Source of the DNA: Psychrobacillus sp044762745
GTDB lineage: Bacteria > Bacillota > Bacilli > Bacillales_A > Planococcaceae
Direction of reading: 5' to 3'
NCBI RefSeq assembly: GCF_044762745.1
Contig: NZ_JBIWEX010000021.1
Span: 19,932 to 83,931, forward strand
Length of the DNA stretch: 64,000 nucleotides
A model generated the notes under the pieces. It did not search any database. It had not been told where the DNA came from and saw only the letters and a list, made by a program, of their open reading frames with translations. Below are positions 52,011-61,328 of this stretch, piece by piece (position 1 is the first letter of the stretch; each line of letters starts with the position of its first letter). The position numbers and the translations under genes were made by a program.

Positions 52011-52831
52011 TCAATTCCTTTAATTGTATGGGGATCGATTAAATCATATCCTTTGGTACGTAAACCTTCTACAATTCCAGTTAAAGCTTCCGCTGTCCAT
52101 TTTCGATCATGCATCAATAAATTTGCACCATCTGTTAAATATTCTGTATTAACCATGATATCCGTAAGACTTTCAGCATTCATATAGTCTTTTTCCCAAT
52201 CATACCCATATGTCCAGTTCATCAAAAGCATTCCTTCACGTTGAACAAGTGATTTACTAAAGTCCGTATTTATTCCGTAGGGTGCACGGAAAAATTTCGG
52301 TTTTTCACCAATCACTGCTTCTACTGTTTCATTTACTTTCAAAATTTCTTCTTGTTGTTGGTCCTCAGAACTGTCTTTTAAATTTGCATGAGTTTGCGTA
52401 TGATTTCCAATGGCAAAGCCCATGTCGTAGATTTCTTTCAATTTCGCTTTTCCTTCATCTGTTTCTATGAAGTGACCATTCACGAAAAAGATTGCTGGTG
52501 CATTTAATGCTTTCAAAGTTTTCGCCATTTCCACAGCATATTTATCTGGGGCGTCATCGATTGTAAGTAGTACTGCTTTAGGATTTGCATCTCCAAATGG
52601 TTGCAATGTCCAGTTTGCTGGATTTAATTCATATAATGGTTCTTTTGTTTCTTCGACAGGTTCTTCCACTACTACTTCTTGAGTTACCTCTACTTTCTCA
52701 TCACTAGTAACTTCCGTTGTTTCTTCACTTTCTTTTTGTGCAGCCGGTTTTTCTTCTGAAACTCCACATGCAGAAAGTACAAGTATAATTGCTGTAAATA
52801 GTATCCATGTTGTTTTTTTCAAGTTAATCAC
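52007..52831 (-). CDS. Polysaccharide deacetylase (NodB) lipoprotein
   Basis: A 274-residue lipoprotein: signal peptide with lipobox LSAC at about 18-21, an acidic low-complexity linker (about 25-65) and a NodB domain. Motifs TIDDAPD (catalytic Asp pair), HTQTHANL (metal His), RAPYG and LLMHDR are present. Expected to deacetylate peptidoglycan or another surface glycan at the outer face of the membrane. It leads a translationally coupled operon with cidA and cidB, an unusual association. Confidence 0.9.
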   Translation of the reverse strand: MINLKKTTWILFTAIILVLSACGVSEEKPAAQKESEETTEVTSDEKVEVTQEVVVEEPVEETKEPLYELNPANWTLQPFGDANPKAVLLTIDDAPDKYAVEMAKTLKALNAPAIFFVNGHFIETDEGKAKLKEIYDMGFAIGNHTQTHANLKDSSEDQQQEEILKVNETVEAVIGEKPKFFRAPYGINTDFSKSLVQREGMLLMNWTYGYDWEKDYMNAESLTDIMVNTEYLTDGANLLMHDRKWTAEALTGIVEGLRTKGYDLIDPHTIKGIE

Positions 52832-52861
52832 ACTTCCCTTTCAATAATTATCTTATCATGA

Positions 52862-52905
52862 ACAAAAGAAAGCCGTGTAGATTATTTCCACACGGTTTCT
52901 TTTGT
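52862..52905 (-). terminator. Terminator after the SDR gene
   Basis: CAAAAGAAA-CCGTGT / ACACGG-TTTCTTTTG with a one-base bulge on each side and a nine-base loop. It separates the SDR gene from the deacetylase operon. The stretch 52906-53009 has no gene. Confidence 0.78.
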
Positions 52906-53009
52906 CAAGAATCAAATATGCCTCGGCGTTTGATTACGCTGCTCTTCGTTCAGATGCGAAGTTATTGGTCCTGCGCAAGCTAATAGCACTGAAACAATTG
53001 CTAAATAAG

Positions 53010-53795
53010 TTAAAGTGTACCGCCAGATCCACCATCAATATTAACCGCTGTACCTGTTACATAAGATGCTGCATCTGAGACTAAAAATGTAATAACATTT
53101 GCCGCTTCCGTTGTTTCACCTATTCTTCCCAGTGGAATGGAGGGACCTACCGTATTTTTAGAGTATTCTTCCCAAGAAAGTTCGGGAGCCTCTTTTAACC
53201 AACGCTTTTCTATTTGATCACTGCGAATTAATCCGATACATACTGTATTTACTCGAATATTATCTTTCCCTAAATCATTGCTCATTGCCTTTGTTAAAGC
53301 CATTCCAGCAGCTCGACTCACAGTTGTTGGTAATGACGAGGCAGGTGGCGTTTTCGCTAATACCGCAGTCACGTTTACAATCGCTCCTCCTCCCACTTTA
53401 CGCATATAAGGAATTGCAGCTTTCGAAGTATGTATCGCACCAAATAGCTTTAAATCTAAGTCTGTTTGCCATAATTCTGTATCAACTGACTCGAATGGAT
53501 TGGCGGATGATGAACCTGCATTATTTACTAAAATATCTAATTTACCATAATGCTCGATTGTTTGTTGAATAATTTCAATACATTCCTGCTCATTTGTAAT
53601 ATCAGCAGAGACTGTTAATACTTCTTTCCCTGTTTCGTTTTTTATAAACAGCGCAGCCTCTTCCAATTGTTCTTTTCCTCGAGCACAAATCGTTACAGAT
53701 GCCCCTTCTTTTACTAACTGCAAGGCTGTATACAAACCAATTCCTTTACTTGATCCGGTAATTACTGCTACTTTACCTTTTAACCCTAACTCCAT
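53010..53795 (-). CDS. Short-chain dehydrogenase/reductase with altered catalytic residues
   Basis: A 261-residue Rossmann protein: TGSSKGIG at 13-20, NNAG at 91-94 and the C-terminal GTAVNIDGG. The place of the usual YxxxK reads T157-TVS-R161, and the catalytic Ser region reads NVTAVLAK. So the standard Tyr and Lys are absent, as in some SDR subfamilies. The gene follows HMG-CoA lyase but a terminator-like hairpin separates them. Substrate unknown. Confidence 0.85.
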   Translation of the reverse strand: MELGLKGKVAVITGSSKGIGLYTALQLVKEGASVTICARGKEQLEEAALFIKNETGKEVLTVSADITNEQECIEIIQQTIEHYGKLDILVNNAGSSSANPFESVDTELWQTDLDLKLFGAIHTSKAAIPYMRKVGGGAIVNVTAVLAKTPPASSLPTTVSRAAGMALTKAMSNDLGKDNIRVNTVCIGLIRSDQIEKRWLKEAPELSWEEYSKNTVGPSIPLGRIGETTEAANVITFLVSDAASYVTGTAVNIDGGSGGTL

Positions 53796-53907
53796 TTTAA
53801 TTCCCCCTTAAAAACTCTTTAAACTTTATTATAGAATTAAAGATCATATATAACAACGAATGACGAATTATTTTGATAATTTCACACAAAAGTTCACTAG
53901 TCATAGT

Positions 53908-53975
53908 CAAAAAGGGTTAACATCCAAAAGATCACTTTATGTGCGCCTTTTGGGTTAGCCCTTTCTTTTCTTTAT
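53908..53975 (-). terminator. Terminator after HMG-CoA lyase
   Basis: On the minus strand AAAGGGCTAACCCAAAAG pairs with CTTTTGGATGTTAACCCTTT (two small bulges), followed by TTTTTG. Confidence 0.7.
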
Positions 53976-54011
53976 ACACTTACTCTCACAATCATGTTAG
54001 AGTTTAAATCC

Positions 54012-54884
54012 CTATAACGCTGGTAGTAGACGGCTAGAAAGAGACTTTGCAAAAGGAACAATTTTATTAATATGCTCTAACTCTATACCTGTTTCTACTC
54101 CCATTTCCGAGAGCATCAATGCCACTTCTTCAGTAGCCAAATTCCCGGTTGCCCCTGGTGAAAATGGACAACCACCTAGCCCTCCAATCGAACTATCAAA
54201 CTTATTAATCCCAGCCTCCATTGCTGCTAACGTATTAGCTAGTGCCATTTTACGTGTGTCGTGGAAGTGTCCCACAAAAACGGTATCGGGATATATGTCC
54301 TTAAGCCTCGAGAATCGATCGTAAACAATCTTAGGATTTGCGTATCCATTTGTATCGCCAATGTCGATTTCATCTGCCCCAAGTTCGACAAAACGTTGAC
54401 AAACATAATTTAATTCTTCAAAAGAGACCTTTCCTTGGTATGGACAAGCAAACGACATGGAAACGTAAGCTCTTGTGAAAATACCACGTTCTTTTGCCAG
54501 GTTAAACATTTTTTCCGTTTCTAAAAGTGACTCATCTGTTGTCTTATTTATATTTTTTTGGTTGAAAGTTGAACTTGCCCCAATGAATACAGCAATTTGA
54601 GGAACATTCGCTTGAATAGCTCGTTCGAGTGCCTTTAAATTTGGAGTTAAAGCTATATAATTTATGCCTAATTCATTACAATACTGACTAATCTCATCTG
54701 CATCAGCCATTTGTGGTACCCACTTAGGACTTACAAATGCAGCAGTTTCCATACGTGAAAACCCTGCATCCACAAGTTGACGAATCAGTTCCTTTTTGGA
54801 TTCTGTAGAAATTGGTTTTGACTCATTTTGTAACCCATCTCGTGGACCAACTTCAATTAATTCAACTTTTTTAGGAATATTCAT
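54012..54884 (-). CDS. Hydroxymethylglutaryl-CoA lyase (YngG-like)
   Basis: Splits HMG-CoA to acetoacetate and acetyl-CoA, the last step of leucine breakdown. 290 residues, TIM barrel: VGPRDGLQNE at the N-terminus, VGHFHDTRKMALAN with metal His, and the catalytic Cys loop GGLGGCPFSPGATGN. It sits 16 bases downstream of the acyl-CoA dehydrogenase gene in the same operon. Confidence 0.94.
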   Translation of the reverse strand: MNIPKKVELIEVGPRDGLQNESKPISTESKKELIRQLVDAGFSRMETAAFVSPKWVPQMADADEISQYCNELGINYIALTPNLKALERAIQANVPQIAVFIGASSTFNQKNINKTTDESLLETEKMFNLAKERGIFTRAYVSMSFACPYQGKVSFEELNYVCQRFVELGADEIDIGDTNGYANPKIVYDRFSRLKDIYPDTVFVGHFHDTRKMALANTLAAMEAGINKFDSSIGGLGGCPFSPGATGNLATEEVALMLSEMGVETGIELEHINKIVPFAKSLSSRLLPAL

Positions 54885-54900
54885 AGTGCACCCTCCGATT

Positions 54901-56079
54901 TTAATAGGATCTTGGCAAGTCTAGAATATGCTGCGCTACATAAGATAATATTAAGTTTGTTGAAATTGGTGCTACCTGATACAATCTAGTTTCTCTAAAT
55001 TTCCTTTCTACATCATATTCCTCCGCAAAGCCAAAACCTCCATGCGTTTGAAGGCAAGCATTTGCTGCTTCCCATGAAGCGTCAGCAGAAAGTAATTTAG
55101 CCATATTGGCTTCTTTCCCGCATGCTTTTCCTTCATCATACAATCTAGCTGCTTGGAATCTCATTAAGTCTGCAGCTTCTAAATGGACGTAGGACTGGGC
55201 AATCGGAAACTGTATGCCTTGATTCTGACCGATCGGCCTATTAAATACTACCCGATCTTTTGCATACTTTGTCGCACGATCAACAAACCAATAGCCATCC
55301 CCTATACATTCAGCTGCAATTAGAATACGTTCAACATTCATACCGTCTAAAATATAAGAAAAACCTTTTCCCTCCACACCGATTAAATTTTCCACAGGAA
55401 CTTCTAAATCTTCAATGAAAAGCTCTGTAGTCGCATGATTCATCATCGTACGAATAGGTTTAATGGTAATGCCATTTCCAACAGCTTCATTCAAATCCAC
55501 TAATAACACCGATAAACCTTCCGTCCGTTTTTTCACTTGATCAATTGGCGTTGTTCGTACAAGAAGAAGCATAAGGTCCGAGTATTCTGCTCGTGAGATA
55601 AATACTTTCTGTCCATTTACGATATATTTATCCCCTTTACGCACGGCTATCGTTTTTAATTGTGTTGTATCTGAACCTGTATTTGGTTCCGTAACACCGA
55701 AAGCTTGTAATCTTAAGGTGCCATCAGCTATTTTCGGTAAGTATTTTTGCTTTTGTTCTTCAGATCCATGACGTAATAAAGTTCCCATCGTATACATTTG
55801 TGCATGACATGCCCCAGCATTCGCTCCAGAACGATTTATTTCTTCCATAATAATCGATGCATCTGTTACAGATAACCCAGACCCACCATATTCTTCTGGG
55901 ATGAGCGCAGCTAGAAAACCAGCTTCTGATAAAGCGTTTACAAATTCTTCTGGATATGCATTCGTTTCATCTAACTTTCTCCAGTATTCATCCGGATAAT
56001 CGTTGCAAATAGTTCTTACGCTTTGACGTAGCTCTTCTTGAAATTCAGGAGTGCTAATGTGTAATTCAGTAGTTTTCAA
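54901..56079 (-). CDS. Acyl-CoA dehydrogenase
   Basis: FAD-dependent enzyme of 392 residues. FAD motifs AFGVTEPNTGSDTTQ and YIVNGQKVFIS, helical C-terminal domain FNRPIGQNQGIQFPIAQ and the terminal QTHGGFGFAEEYDVER. In this cluster (with HMG-CoA lyase and a hydratase) it may act on isovaleryl-CoA or a related branched substrate; that is inference. Confidence 0.9.
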   Translation of the reverse strand: MKTTELHISTPEFQEELRQSVRTICNDYPDEYWRKLDETNAYPEEFVNALSEAGFLAALIPEEYGGSGLSVTDASIIMEEINRSGANAGACHAQMYTMGTLLRHGSEEQKQKYLPKIADGTLRLQAFGVTEPNTGSDTTQLKTIAVRKGDKYIVNGQKVFISRAEYSDLMLLLVRTTPIDQVKKRTEGLSVLLVDLNEAVGNGITIKPIRTMMNHATTELFIEDLEVPVENLIGVEGKGFSYILDGMNVERILIAAECIGDGYWFVDRATKYAKDRVVFNRPIGQNQGIQFPIAQSYVHLEAADLMRFQAARLYDEGKACGKEANMAKLLSADASWEAANACLQTHGGFGFAEEYDVERKFRETRLYQVAPISTNLILSYVAQHILDLPRSY

Positions 56080-56149
56080 TTATATTTCCTCCATTTTTTT
56101 AATTTTGATTTTGCTTGAAAAAGTTTATTTCCACTTTTATCAACTTGAA

Positions 56150-56932
56150 TCATTTGCCCACAAATTGAGGTGTGCGTTTTTCTACGAATGCTAAAACGCC
56201 TTCCAAGCGATCTTCCGTATTTACACAGTGATTGTAAAACACAAGTTCTTCTTCCCTTGCTTGCTCATCTTCCATTCCAAATAAAGAATCCACAGCTTTC
56301 TTGCAATTTTGAACAGCGATTGGCGCATTCTTTGCCAACATTTCCGCAAGCTCATATGCCACTTCCAATAATTTTTCAGAAGTCGTAAATCGATTGAACA
56401 AGCCAGCTTTATCTGCTTCTTCTGCGGAAACCATACGACCGGTGCATACCCACTCTTTCGCAATATGGACACCTACCCTTTTTGGAAGAAGTCGTGTCCC
56501 ACCACCACCTGGCATTATTCCACGTGTTACTTCGGGCAGACCGAATGTAGCCGTGTTAGCAGCAACGATAAAATCACAGTTCAGAACGATTTCAAATCCT
56601 CCAGCAAGCGCAAATCCATCAACAGCAGCAATTACGGGTTGTGGTAGATCAGCAATTGCATAGAACATTTCCTCAAAAAGTTTATGTTGCGCTTTCCATT
56701 CTTCTTCTGTCATCCCATTTCGTTCTTTTAAATCGGCACCTGAACAAAACGCTTTTGAATTGGTAGATGATAACACTACTACTCTCGCATCAGACTTAGA
56801 AATCGATTGAAGGGCTTCTAAAACTTCTGTTGCCATTTGAGTATTAAAGGCGTTGCGAGCTTCAGGGCGATTTAATTCAATAACAGCAATTTGTTTATTT
56901 GTTCCTACCTTACTAATTTTTAAAAAGTTCAT
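56150..56932 (-). CDS. Enoyl-CoA hydratase
   Basis: A 260-residue crotonase. ELNRPEARNAF, oxyanion loop AFCSGADLKERN (about 60-71), DGFALAGGFEIVLNCDF and catalytic LPEVTRGIMPGGGGTRLLPKRVG with the standard Glu. A methylglutaconyl-CoA hydratase role would fit its neighbours. It is first in the operon, divergent from the LysR gene. Confidence 0.9.
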   Translation of the reverse strand: MNFLKISKVGTNKQIAVIELNRPEARNAFNTQMATEVLEALQSISKSDARVVVLSSTNSKAFCSGADLKERNGMTEEEWKAQHKLFEEMFYAIADLPQPVIAAVDGFALAGGFEIVLNCDFIVAANTATFGLPEVTRGIMPGGGGTRLLPKRVGVHIAKEWVCTGRMVSAEEADKAGLFNRFTTSEKLLEVAYELAEMLAKNAPIAVQNCKKAVDSLFGMEDEQAREEELVFYNHCVNTEDRLEGVLAFVEKRTPQFVGK

Positions 56933-56992
56933 TTTTTCACTTCCTTTATGTTATTAAAAAACAATAAATGCGTATTTTCTGTATTTTATACC

Positions 56993-57012
56993 GAATGTTT
57001 CGAATATTCATC
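56993..57012. promoter_or_regulatory. Possible LysR operator in the divergent gap
   Basis: GAATGTTTCGAATATTC is an imperfect 17-base dyad centred on TTCGAA, about halfway between the hydratase and lysR starts. LysR regulators often bind such sites in divergent promoters. No other support. Confidence 0.3.
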
Positions 57013-57093
57013 CGATAATTAAATTGACGCTAGTACAAATACAGTGTAAAACTATACTAGACTATACAATTCCAATAACTTGGAGGTACAAAT

Positions 57094-57990
57094 GTGGATA
57101 TAACGCAATTGCATTACTTTATTGTTGCTGCAGAGCAAGAACATATGACAAGAGCTTCAGAAATCTTAGACTTATCACAATCTGCTTTGAGCCGTTCCAT
57201 TACATCTTTAGAAAAAGAGTTAGGCGTACCATTATTTGATCGAAAAAACAGAAAAATAATGTTAAATAGATATGGAAAAGTATTTTTAAAGGATGCCAAA
57301 AAAATCGTGAGCCAAGTAGAAATTTCAAAATCAAACCTGTCTCAACTGATACATCCTGATTTTGGAGATATATCTATTTCATTTGTCCATAGCCTAGGAT
57401 TAAACTATATTCCGTCATTACTAAAAGAATTTCAACTTTCCAATCCAGGTCATACGATTACATTAAGTGAGGATAAAGCCCCATTAATCGTTAAAGATTT
57501 ATTAACGAATGAAACGGATTTAGGGTTTGCCACACAGTATCAATCCTTTTCCGATTTAGACTATAATCCCATTTTCAAAGAAAAAATCGTGTTGATTGCC
57601 TCTAGCCAACACCGGTTCTCAAAAATGAAACATATTAAATTGGAAGACATTGAGAATGAGAGCTTCATTCACTACAATGCTGATACTGAATTGAGGAAAT
57701 TAATCGACTCTCTATTCTTAAAATACAATATTGATATTCATGTTGCCTATGATGGATTAGAAATTAACAGTATTATCGGTTTAGTTACATCCAATATGGG
57801 TATCGCACTTGTACCCGAGTCTGTCATTCAAAATATTAGTGGCATAAAAATTATTCCCGTTTTAGATTTTGATATTGATCGAACGATTTTTTTAATACAT
57901 AAAAAAGAAGGCTATATTTCAAAGGCCGTCCTCTACTTTAAAGATTTCATTTTTTCATATCACGAAAAAATGAATCGAAAAAACGAATGA
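57094..57990 (+). CDS. LysR-family transcription regulator
   Basis: A 298-residue regulator: N-terminal winged helix (LHYFIVAAEQEHMTRASEIL, SQSALSRSITSLEKELGVPLFDR, about 5-50) and a periplasmic-binding-like effector domain. Divergent from the hydratase-dehydrogenase-lyase operon, which it probably controls in response to an acyl-CoA or a related metabolite (inference). GTG start with GGAGGT at six bases. Confidence 0.92.
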   Translation: MDITQLHYFIVAAEQEHMTRASEILDLSQSALSRSITSLEKELGVPLFDRKNRKIMLNRYGKVFLKDAKKIVSQVEISKSNLSQLIHPDFGDISISFVHSLGLNYIPSLLKEFQLSNPGHTITLSEDKAPLIVKDLLTNETDLGFATQYQSFSDLDYNPIFKEKIVLIASSQHRFSKMKHIKLEDIENESFIHYNADTELRKLIDSLFLKYNIDIHVAYDGLEINSIIGLVTSNMGIALVPESVIQNISGIKIIPVLDFDIDRTIFLIHKKEGYISKAVLYFKDFIFSYHEKMNRKNE

Positions 57991-58020
57991 TCAATTACGC
58001 CCCGGCGTAATTGATTTTAG
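57988..58020 (+). terminator. Terminator after lysR
   Basis: ATCAATTACGCC / GGCGTAATTGAT with a two-base loop, followed by TTTTAG. Confidence 0.85.
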
Positions 58021-58312
58021 TAAATCATACCTTTTGCTTAACTAAAAATTCCTCCCTCCACTAACCTAACCAATCACCTGAAATAGTTTTTAGTTCTTGT
58101 TGCTAATTATAGAGATGATGTTCCCCAAAAGACAAAGCAAATAACACATCATATCAATGTAAAATATGCATAAATTCTCTTTTTTCCGAATAGAAAAATA
58201 AAACTTCCTTTCATTCGTGTCTTACTTCAAGTAAACCTTTTACGTTAAGGATTGATTGCTTACTGGACCGTTTATTGCTCTAAGGTATTTTCCCATTGAA
58301 AAACTATATATA
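58021..58312. other. AT-rich gap, mostly empty
   Basis: No gene. TTACTGGACCGTTTATTGCTC at 58259 onward resembles the reverse of GAGCAACAAACTGGTCA at 29374, so part of a decayed 21-bp array may remain. A further fragment (GTCGCTTTCAAT) lies at about 58456. Confidence 0.4.
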
Positions 58313-58415
58313 AGAATAATGCGTCAAGGAATTAACCGCTGTGATTTCCGCTACAGAGCGGAAATCCTAGCATTCACTTAATAGATCCTTATTAAGATTT
58401 CGAAGCATTATTCCT
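58313..58415. repeat. Minimal family A repeat (centre deleted)
   Basis: Borders GAATAATGCGTCAAG and GAAGCATTATTCCTA. Stem GATTTCCGCT / AGCGGAAATC with a four-base loop, like 36244-36342. Confidence 0.75.
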
Positions 58416-58505
58416 AAAATGTACAATTCATCTTCTTCTATAATCATAGATTTAGTCGCTTTCAATCCCTCATTTACTACTGACCATCTTCTAGAAAATC
58501 CATTC

Positions 58506-58543
58506 AAAAAAGCCTCTCTAAGTATAAAACTTAGAGAGACTCT
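58506..58543 (-). terminator. Terminator of the pdh operon
   Basis: On the minus strand GAGTCTCTCTAAGT / ACTTAGAGAGGCTT (one mismatch), followed by a T-run, just after the pdhD stop. Confidence 0.88.
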
Positions 58544-58554
58544 ATATATCTATC

Positions 58555-59967
58555 TTATTTAGAAAGAATATGAATTGGATGACCCATTACTACTTCCGCA
58601 GCTTCCATTGCAATTTCCCCTAAAGTTGGGTGAGCATGAATAGTCATTGCAATATCTTCTACAGTCATACCTGCTTCAATCGCTAAACCAAGTTCAGCGA
58701 TCATATCAGAAGCTCCTTGCCCAATAATTTGTGCTCCAAGAAGTAAACCATCCTCTTTACGAGAAACAAGTTTCACGAAACCATCTGTAGCGTTTAGTGC
58801 AAGTGCACGACCATTTGCTCCGAATGGGAACTTCCCAGCAGCAATATCATACCCTTGTTCTTTTGCCTGAGCTTCGTTTAATCCAACTGTAGCCATTTCT
58901 GGGTCTGTAAAGCATACTGCTGGAATTGCTAAGTAATCGACAACTGAAGTTTGACCTGCGATTGCTTCAGCAGCAACTTTTCCTTCGTATGAAGCTTTAT
59001 GTGCAAGTTGTGGACCTGCGACGATGTCACCAATAGCAAAGATATTCTCAATGCTTGTACGGCATTGCTTGTCTACTTCTAATAATCCACGTTCTGCAAA
59101 TTTAATACCTAGTTCTTCTAATCCGATTTCATCCGTATTTGGACGACGACCGACAGTTACTAATACGTAGTCAGCTTCCACTTTTTTCTCTTCTCCAGAG
59201 GCTTCATATGTAACTACTACGCCAGTATCAGATTCTTCGACACCTTTAGCAGATGCTTTAACTGAAATTTCGACGCCTTTTTTCTTTAAGCCTTTTTTAA
59301 CAATAGTTGTCATTTGCTTCTCGAATCCAGCTAAAATATCCTCGCCGCCTTCGATAATCGTTACTTTTGAACCTAAATTAGCAAAAGCTGAACCTAGTTC
59401 TGTTCCGATATATCCTCCACCGATTACTACTAAGTTTTCTGGAATTTCAGGTAAACTTAGTGCACCAGTTGAGCTTAGTACACGTTTTGTAAATTTAAAT
59501 GTTGGAATTTCTACTGGACGGGATCCAGTTGCAATAATCGCATGTTTGAATTTATACGTTTGAGCAGAATTTTCATCCATTACACGAACAGTATTTGCAT
59601 CAACAAAATATGCTTCACCCATCACTACGTCGATATTGTTCCCTTTTAATAGACCAGAAACACCGCTAGTTAATTTTTTTACAACTCCATCTTTGAAAGC
59701 TTGAGCTTTTGAAAAATCAATTTTCACATCAGTTGCGGTAATTCCCATGTCATCTGCATGTTGAGCTTGCTCAAAACGGTGACCAACAGAAATTAAAGCT
59801 TTAGAAGGAATACATCCTACGTTTAGACAAACTCCACCGATATGTTCTTTTTCTACAACTACCACTTTTTGTCCTGTTTGTGCAGCACGAATTGCAGCTA
59901 CATATCCTCCGGGACCTGAACCAATTACTAAAGTATCTGTTTCGATTGGGAAATCTCCAACTACCAT
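58555..59967 (-). CDS. pdhD: Dihydrolipoyl dehydrogenase (E3)
   Basis: FAD/NAD flavoprotein of 470 residues that reoxidises lipoamide in pyruvate dehydrogenase. VIGSGPGGYVAAIRAA, redox disulfide GGVCLNVGCIPSK, NAD motif VIGGGYIGTELG and the C-terminal HAHPTLGE with the catalytic His-Glu pair. Last gene of the pdh operon. Confidence 0.97.
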   Translation of the reverse strand: MVVGDFPIETDTLVIGSGPGGYVAAIRAAQTGQKVVVVEKEHIGGVCLNVGCIPSKALISVGHRFEQAQHADDMGITATDVKIDFSKAQAFKDGVVKKLTSGVSGLLKGNNIDVVMGEAYFVDANTVRVMDENSAQTYKFKHAIIATGSRPVEIPTFKFTKRVLSSTGALSLPEIPENLVVIGGGYIGTELGSAFANLGSKVTIIEGGEDILAGFEKQMTTIVKKGLKKKGVEISVKASAKGVEESDTGVVVTYEASGEEKKVEADYVLVTVGRRPNTDEIGLEELGIKFAERGLLEVDKQCRTSIENIFAIGDIVAGPQLAHKASYEGKVAAEAIAGQTSVVDYLAIPAVCFTDPEMATVGLNEAQAKEQGYDIAAGKFPFGANGRALALNATDGFVKLVSRKEDGLLLGAQIIGQGASDMIAELGLAIEAGMTVEDIAMTIHAHPTLGEIAMEAAEVVMGHPIHILSK

Positions 59968-59970
59968 TTT

Positions 59971-61302
59971 TTACGCCTCCATTAATAATAGTTCTGGACT
60001 GCTAAGCAAACGTTTTATATGGTTCAACGCATGTTGTGCAGTCGCACCATCGATCATTCTATGATCAAAGCTCAATGATAATGCTAACACAGGAGCGGCT
60101 ATAATTTCACTATTTTTTATTATCGGTTTTTCTGAAATTCGACCAATTCCGAGAATTGCAACTTCCGGATGGTTAATAACTGGCGTAAACCATTGACCTC
60201 CGGCAGAACCGATATTCGTAATCGAGCAAGATGCACCTTTCATTTCCGCAGCAGCTAATTTACCGTCACGAGCTTTTGTAGCAAGTGCATTAATTTCATC
60301 TGAAATAGCAAATACCGATTTGCGGTCAGCATTTTTAATAACAGGCACTACTAGCCCTTTATCCGTATCAGCTGCAATACCGATGTTGAAATAATGTTTT
60401 TGAATAACTTCAGTTGTTTCATCATCGTAAGATGTATTTAACTGAGGGAATTCTCTTAACGTACTTACAAGTGCTTTTACTACATACGGTAAGTAAGTTA
60501 ACTTAATATTTTTCTCTGCAGCAATCTCTTTGAATTTTTTGCGATGAGCAACAAGTTCTGTTACATCTACTTCATCCATTAATGTTACATGCGGAGCAGT
60601 GTGTTTTGAGTGCACCATTGCTTTTGCGATTGCTTTACGCATTGGTGAAAGTTTTTCGCGCGTTTCAGGGAATTCTCCTTCTAGCACTACAGGAGCAGCA
60701 ACTTTTTCATCTGCTTTCGACTCTTTTGTGATCGTTTCTGAAGATTGTTCTGAAGCAGTAGCTTCTGCTTCTACAGGTTTTTGATCTCCAGCTAAGAATG
60801 CCTCAATATCTTCTTTTAAAATACGACCATTTTTTCCTGAACCTGTTACATTTGCAATATTTACTTCTTTATCACGAGCAAATTTACGAACTGAAGGCAT
60901 TGCAATTACACGAGATTCACCTTTTGGTTGTTCAGTAGATGCTTCTTTTTTATCAGGAGCTTCCACTGTTTCTTTTTCAATATTTTGACCAGCTTCAGCG
61001 GTAGCTTGTACTTGTGCTTCCGTAGCTTCGCTGTCCTGCCCTTTAAACTGAAGATCCTCATATCCAGGAGCATCAATTTTAATAAGTACATCCCCAACAA
61101 CTGCAACTGTTCCTTCGCTAACTAATACTTCCGTTACTTTCCCTTTTACAGGAGAAGGAATTTCTACAACTGCTTTATCATTTTGTACTTCACATAAAAT
61201 ATCGTCTTCTTGTACTTCATCGCCAGCTTTTACAAACCATTTAACGATTTCGCCTTCGTGTATACCTTCACCAATATCTGGTAATCGAAATTCAAATGCC
61301 AC
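59971..61302 (-). CDS. pdhC: Dihydrolipoamide acetyltransferase (E2)
   Basis: 443-residue core of the complex: one lipoyl domain (lipoyl Lys in EVQNDKAVVEIP), an acidic linker, the E3-binding domain (MPSVRKFARDKEVN ... GRILKEDI, about 140-175), a second linker and the catalytic domain with SFDHRMIDGA. The GTG at 61302 (MAFEFRLPDIGEG) has AAAGGGTGA upstream; three extra codons are open before it. Confidence 0.96.
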   Translation of the reverse strand: MAFEFRLPDIGEGIHEGEIVKWFVKAGDEVQEDDILCEVQNDKAVVEIPSPVKGKVTEVLVSEGTVAVVGDVLIKIDAPGYEDLQFKGQDSEATEAQVQATAEAGQNIEKETVEAPDKKEASTEQPKGESRVIAMPSVRKFARDKEVNIANVTGSGKNGRILKEDIEAFLAGDQKPVEAEATASEQSSETITKESKADEKVAAPVVLEGEFPETREKLSPMRKAIAKAMVHSKHTAPHVTLMDEVDVTELVAHRKKFKEIAAEKNIKLTYLPYVVKALVSTLREFPQLNTSYDDETTEVIQKHYFNIGIAADTDKGLVVPVIKNADRKSVFAISDEINALATKARDGKLAAAEMKGASCSITNIGSAGGQWFTPVINHPEVAILGIGRISEKPIIKNSEIIAAPVLALSLSFDHRMIDGATAQHALNHIKRLLSSPELLLMEA

Positions 61303-61328
61303 AGTATTCACCCTTTCTATTTTGTAGT

